A DNA stretch of 64,000 nucleotides from Thermococcus radiotolerans (GTDB taxonomy: Archaea; Methanobacteriota_B; Thermococci; Thermococcales; Thermococcaceae), in contig NZ_CP015106.1 of the NCBI RefSeq assembly GCF_002214565.1, forward strand, positions 620,001 to 684,000, read 5' to 3'. The notes below the pieces were generated by a model. It searched no databases. It was given only the letters and a program-made list of their open reading frames with translations, and was not told the origin of the DNA. Below, piece by piece: positions 61,746 through 64,000 of this stretch. The translations under genes were made by a program, and so were the position numbers. The first letter of the stretch is position 1. The number at the start of each line of letters is the position of its first letter.

Positions 61746-63985
61746 GGTTTCGGTTTAGGCTTTCCCGGTATTCACCCGAGGAGGAGGCAGTCTACGGGAC
61801 GATACTAACCCTGGGAAACGGGCATCTCGGTGTTCGGGGCGAAGTTGAGCTTGAGCCAACGATATACGGCACGACCATAGCCGGTGTTTATGATGATGCC
61901 CCTTACTTTTACCGCGAAATTGTCAACGCTCCCCGGGTCGTGGGTCTGCAGCTGATGTTTAATGGTGAGCCCCTAAACCTGAGCACGCACAAAATTCTGC
62001 GCTACGAGAGGGAGCTGGACATAGAAAAAGGAACCCTAACAACGTGGGTGGAGCTTGAAACCAAAAAAGGAGCCAGAATTAACTACGAGAGCACGCGAAT
62101 AGTCCACGGAAAGAGAAAAAACCTCGTTATTATGAGGTTCAGGTTTAGGGCCAGTCAGGACGGCCTCCTCACGATACTGAACCCGATAGAACTCGACACA
62201 GCCAATCCATCCTACAGGGAAGAGATACTCGTCAGGCACTATTCCGTGGAGGAGCTGGACTGCGATGGGGAGGCGGTATATGCCCACGTCAGGACGCTGG
62301 ACGGGAGGTACCACGTGGGCATAGCGAGCTCAATTTTCACCCCCTGGAACCACGAGAGAAACACCGTAAAGAGCACCAGGCTCCTAGGAGAAGTCCTGAC
62401 ACTGAACGTTGAGAGCGGGAAGGAGTACGAGTTTGTGAAATACGTTGTAGTGTCCTCAAGCGGCGGAAGCGACATGAAAAGTGCCGTTCTTGAGGAACTC
62501 CGGGAGAACAAAAGGACGGGGTTTGAGGGGCTGTACGAGGAACACGTGGAGCACTGGGAGAAAATCTGGGAGAGGGCAGGGATAGAAATAGAAGGCGACG
62601 AAGACGCCGAGAGGGGACTTGCATTCAGCCTCTTCCATCTGGTGCAGTCACTTCCCCACGACAGTCGCATATCCCTAACCGCGAGGGGGATACACGGCTT
62701 TGGCTACCGCGGGCACGTCTTCTGGGACACAGAAATCTATGCACTCCCGTTCTTCATGGCAACGATGCCGGAGGAAGCCCGCAGAATGCTAGTTTACAGG
62801 TACAATAACCTCAACGCGGCCAGAGAAAATGCGAGGCTCAACGGCTACGAGGGCGCACAGTTCCCATGGGAATCGGCCGACGATGGCAGAGAAGCAACGC
62901 CTCCCCTTGTGCCGCTCGACATGAGGGGGGAGAAGATGGTCAGGATATACACCGGCGAGGAGGAGCACCACATAACGGCCGACATAGCCTACACCGTTGA
63001 CCTATACTACCGCCTTACGGGGGATGAGGAGTTCATAATTCGCCACGGCCTCGAGATTATCCTGGAAACGGCGCGCTTCTGGGCGAGCCGGGTGAGGTAC
63101 GACGATAAGAAGGGCTACGTGATAGAAAAGGTGATCGGACCGGACGAGTACCACGAGCACGTTAACAACAGCTTCTTCACCAACCTGATGGCCAGGCACA
63201 ACCTGCTCCTCGGGGTCTCATATTTCAGAGAAGGCCTTGGGAAGAGCCAGTGGAGGGAGGTCATTGAGAGAACCGGGGTGACCGAAAGGGAGGCCCAGAG
63301 ATGGCTTGAGATAGCCGAGGGCCTGTACCTTCCACCGCAGAGGGATAACGGAGTTTACGAGGAGTTCGACGGATATTTCGAGCTGATGGACTACACAGTT
63401 GACCCTTACGGCCTAGGCGAGGGGAGACTGCCGGAGGAGATAAGGGAAAACCTCGGAAAAACCCGGCTCATCAAGCAGGCGGACGTTATAGCCGCCCAGT
63501 ACCTCCTGAAGGACTGGTTTGACCTGGATACCATCAGAAGGAACTTCGAGTACTATATCGTCAGAACCACCCACGCATCCTCACTCTCAATGCCAACCTA
63601 CGCCATAGTCGCATCGTGGCTCGGGGACCTGGAACTCGCGTACGACTACTTCATGAAATGCGCCTACATAGACCTGAAGAACATTTACGGAAACACCGCG
63701 GAGGGATTTCACCTGGCAACCGCCGGCGGTCTGTGGCAGATACTCTTCAGGGGCTTTTGCGGTGTTGATTTCAAGGGAAATGAGCTGGAAATCAAGCCGA
63801 ACCTCCCGGAAAAATGGAAGTCGGTGAGGCTGAGGTTCTTCTTCAGAGGGTCGCGGCTTGAGCTGAGGGTGAAGCACGGCGAAGTTCACATAAAGATGCT
63901 GGAGGGCACGAAACCGATAGGTGTGGAAGCCTTCGGAAGTGAGGCGATTCTTCAGCCGGGGGGAGAGGTCGTACTCCGGCCTTAG
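61742..63985 (+). CDS. GH65 disaccharide phosphorylase (kojibiose or trehalose type)
   Basis: 747 residues. The beta-sandwich N-terminal domain starts YGTILTLGNGHLGVRGE. The (alpha/alpha)6 catalytic domain has HVFWDTEIYALPFF, the general-acid Glu in VIGPDEYHEHVNNSF, and the phosphate-binding THASSLSMPTYA. These inverting enzymes split an alpha-glucosyl disaccharide with phosphate to beta-glucose 1-phosphate. An archaeal kojibiose phosphorylase plus beta-PGM pair is known in Pyrococcus. The linkage used here cannot be read from the sequence. Confidence 0.88.
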   Translation: MRFRFRLSRYSPEEEAVYGTILTLGNGHLGVRGEVELEPTIYGTTIAGVYDDAPYFYREIVNAPRVVGLQLMFNGEPLNLSTHKILRYERELDIEKGTLTTWVELETKKGARINYESTRIVHGKRKNLVIMRFRFRASQDGLLTILNPIELDTANPSYREEILVRHYSVEELDCDGEAVYAHVRTLDGRYHVGIASSIFTPWNHERNTVKSTRLLGEVLTLNVESGKEYEFVKYVVVSSSGGSDMKSAVLEELRENKRTGFEGLYEEHVEHWEKIWERAGIEIEGDEDAERGLAFSLFHLVQSLPHDSRISLTARGIHGFGYRGHVFWDTEIYALPFFMATMPEEARRMLVYRYNNLNAARENARLNGYEGAQFPWESADDGREATPPLVPLDMRGEKMVRIYTGEEEHHITADIAYTVDLYYRLTGDEEFIIRHGLEIILETARFWASRVRYDDKKGYVIEKVIGPDEYHEHVNNSFFTNLMARHNLLLGVSYFREGLGKSQWREVIERTGVTEREAQRWLEIAEGLYLPPQRDNGVYEEFDGYFELMDYTVDPYGLGEGRLPEEIRENLGKTRLIKQADVIAAQYLLKDWFDLDTIRRNFEYYIVRTTHASSLSMPTYAIVASWLGDLELAYDYFMKCAYIDLKNIYGNTAEGFHLATAGGLWQILFRGFCGVDFKGNELEIKPNLPEKWKSVRLRFFFRGSRLELRVKHGEVHIKMLEGTKPIGVEAFGSEAILQPGGEVVLRP

Positions 63986-64000
63986 CCCCCACAAAGGTTT

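Overview
The window is a stretch of a Thermococcus-type (order Thermococcales, Euryarchaeota) chromosome. The evidence is the complete mbx respiratory operon, archaeal information-processing genes (rpl37Ae, rpoP, Pcc1, prefoldin beta, aIF5A, Nep1), a TrmB/MalEFGK/TreT trehalose-maltose locus, a CGP-CTERM protein, TATA-type promoters and ribosome-binding sites of the GGTGAT kind. Genes are densely packed, often with 1-14 base overlaps. Base composition looks GC-rich throughout except for one AT-rich islet at about 39.1-40.1 kb. The species cannot be fixed from the sequence alone.

Layout. 1-8973: the end of mbxC, then mbxD to mbxN, a membrane-bound sulfane-reductase-type complex related to Mbh hydrogenase (an Mrp-like ion-pumping module followed by a NuoH/B/C/D/I-like electron-transfer module). 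9.0-10.3 kb: two tandem DUF996 membrane proteins. 10.3-14.7 kb: NCS2 permease, class III PLP enzyme (racemase or aminotransferase), Lrp regulator and an M24 peptidase-like protein that has lost metal ligands. 14.7-17.9 kb: DUF438/hemerythrin/PAS protein, a frameshifted DUF2249-DUF1858 gene and an XRE-type regulator, the last two sharing a promoter motif. 18-20.8 kb: CcdA-like protein with a CGP-CTERM thioredoxin-like protein, helical-repeat and PQ-loop proteins, PEBP lipoprotein. 20.9-24.05 kb: SDR, then a DUF2284 / membrane protein / CARF-like / PIN gene string, the strongest candidate for an undescribed system. 24-29.6 kb: RuvB-like ATPase, two zinc-ribbon membrane proteins, QueE and small orphans. 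29.6-36.3 kb: a structured 590-base non-coding region, then rpl37Ae-rpoP-Brix-Pcc1, an inserted CPBP protease, prefoldin beta-DUF3194-DHH, a zinc-ribbon protein, a repeat protein and a MetG-beta-like tRNA-binding protein.

36.3-41.5 kb: tungsten aldehyde oxidoreductase family enzyme with an aldo/keto reductase, an AT-rich HEPN-like gene, phosphoglycerate mutase. 41.5-54.2 kb: HIT hydrolase, a frameshifted DUF3211-like gene, NhaC antiporter, ThyX, two more DUF996 genes, ornithine carbamoyltransferase, an RNA m5C methylase, a phosphoesterase, saccharopine-dehydrogenase-like protein, Nep1, a large transporter-like protein and aIF5A. 54.3-64 kb: the alpha-disaccharide locus, with treT, malK, malG, malF and malE on the minus strand and divergent trmB, beta-phosphoglucomutase-like HAD and GH65 phosphorylase on the plus strand. 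Together these can import a disaccharide and split it by TreT or by phosphorolysis.

Two genes are broken by apparent single-base frameshifts (about 16.485 and 42.52 kb), and a third (about 35.56 kb) seems to have lost its stop codon in a similar way. Reads or a resequenced strain would show whether these are real. All functional statements rest on motif recognition by eye; no searches were run.
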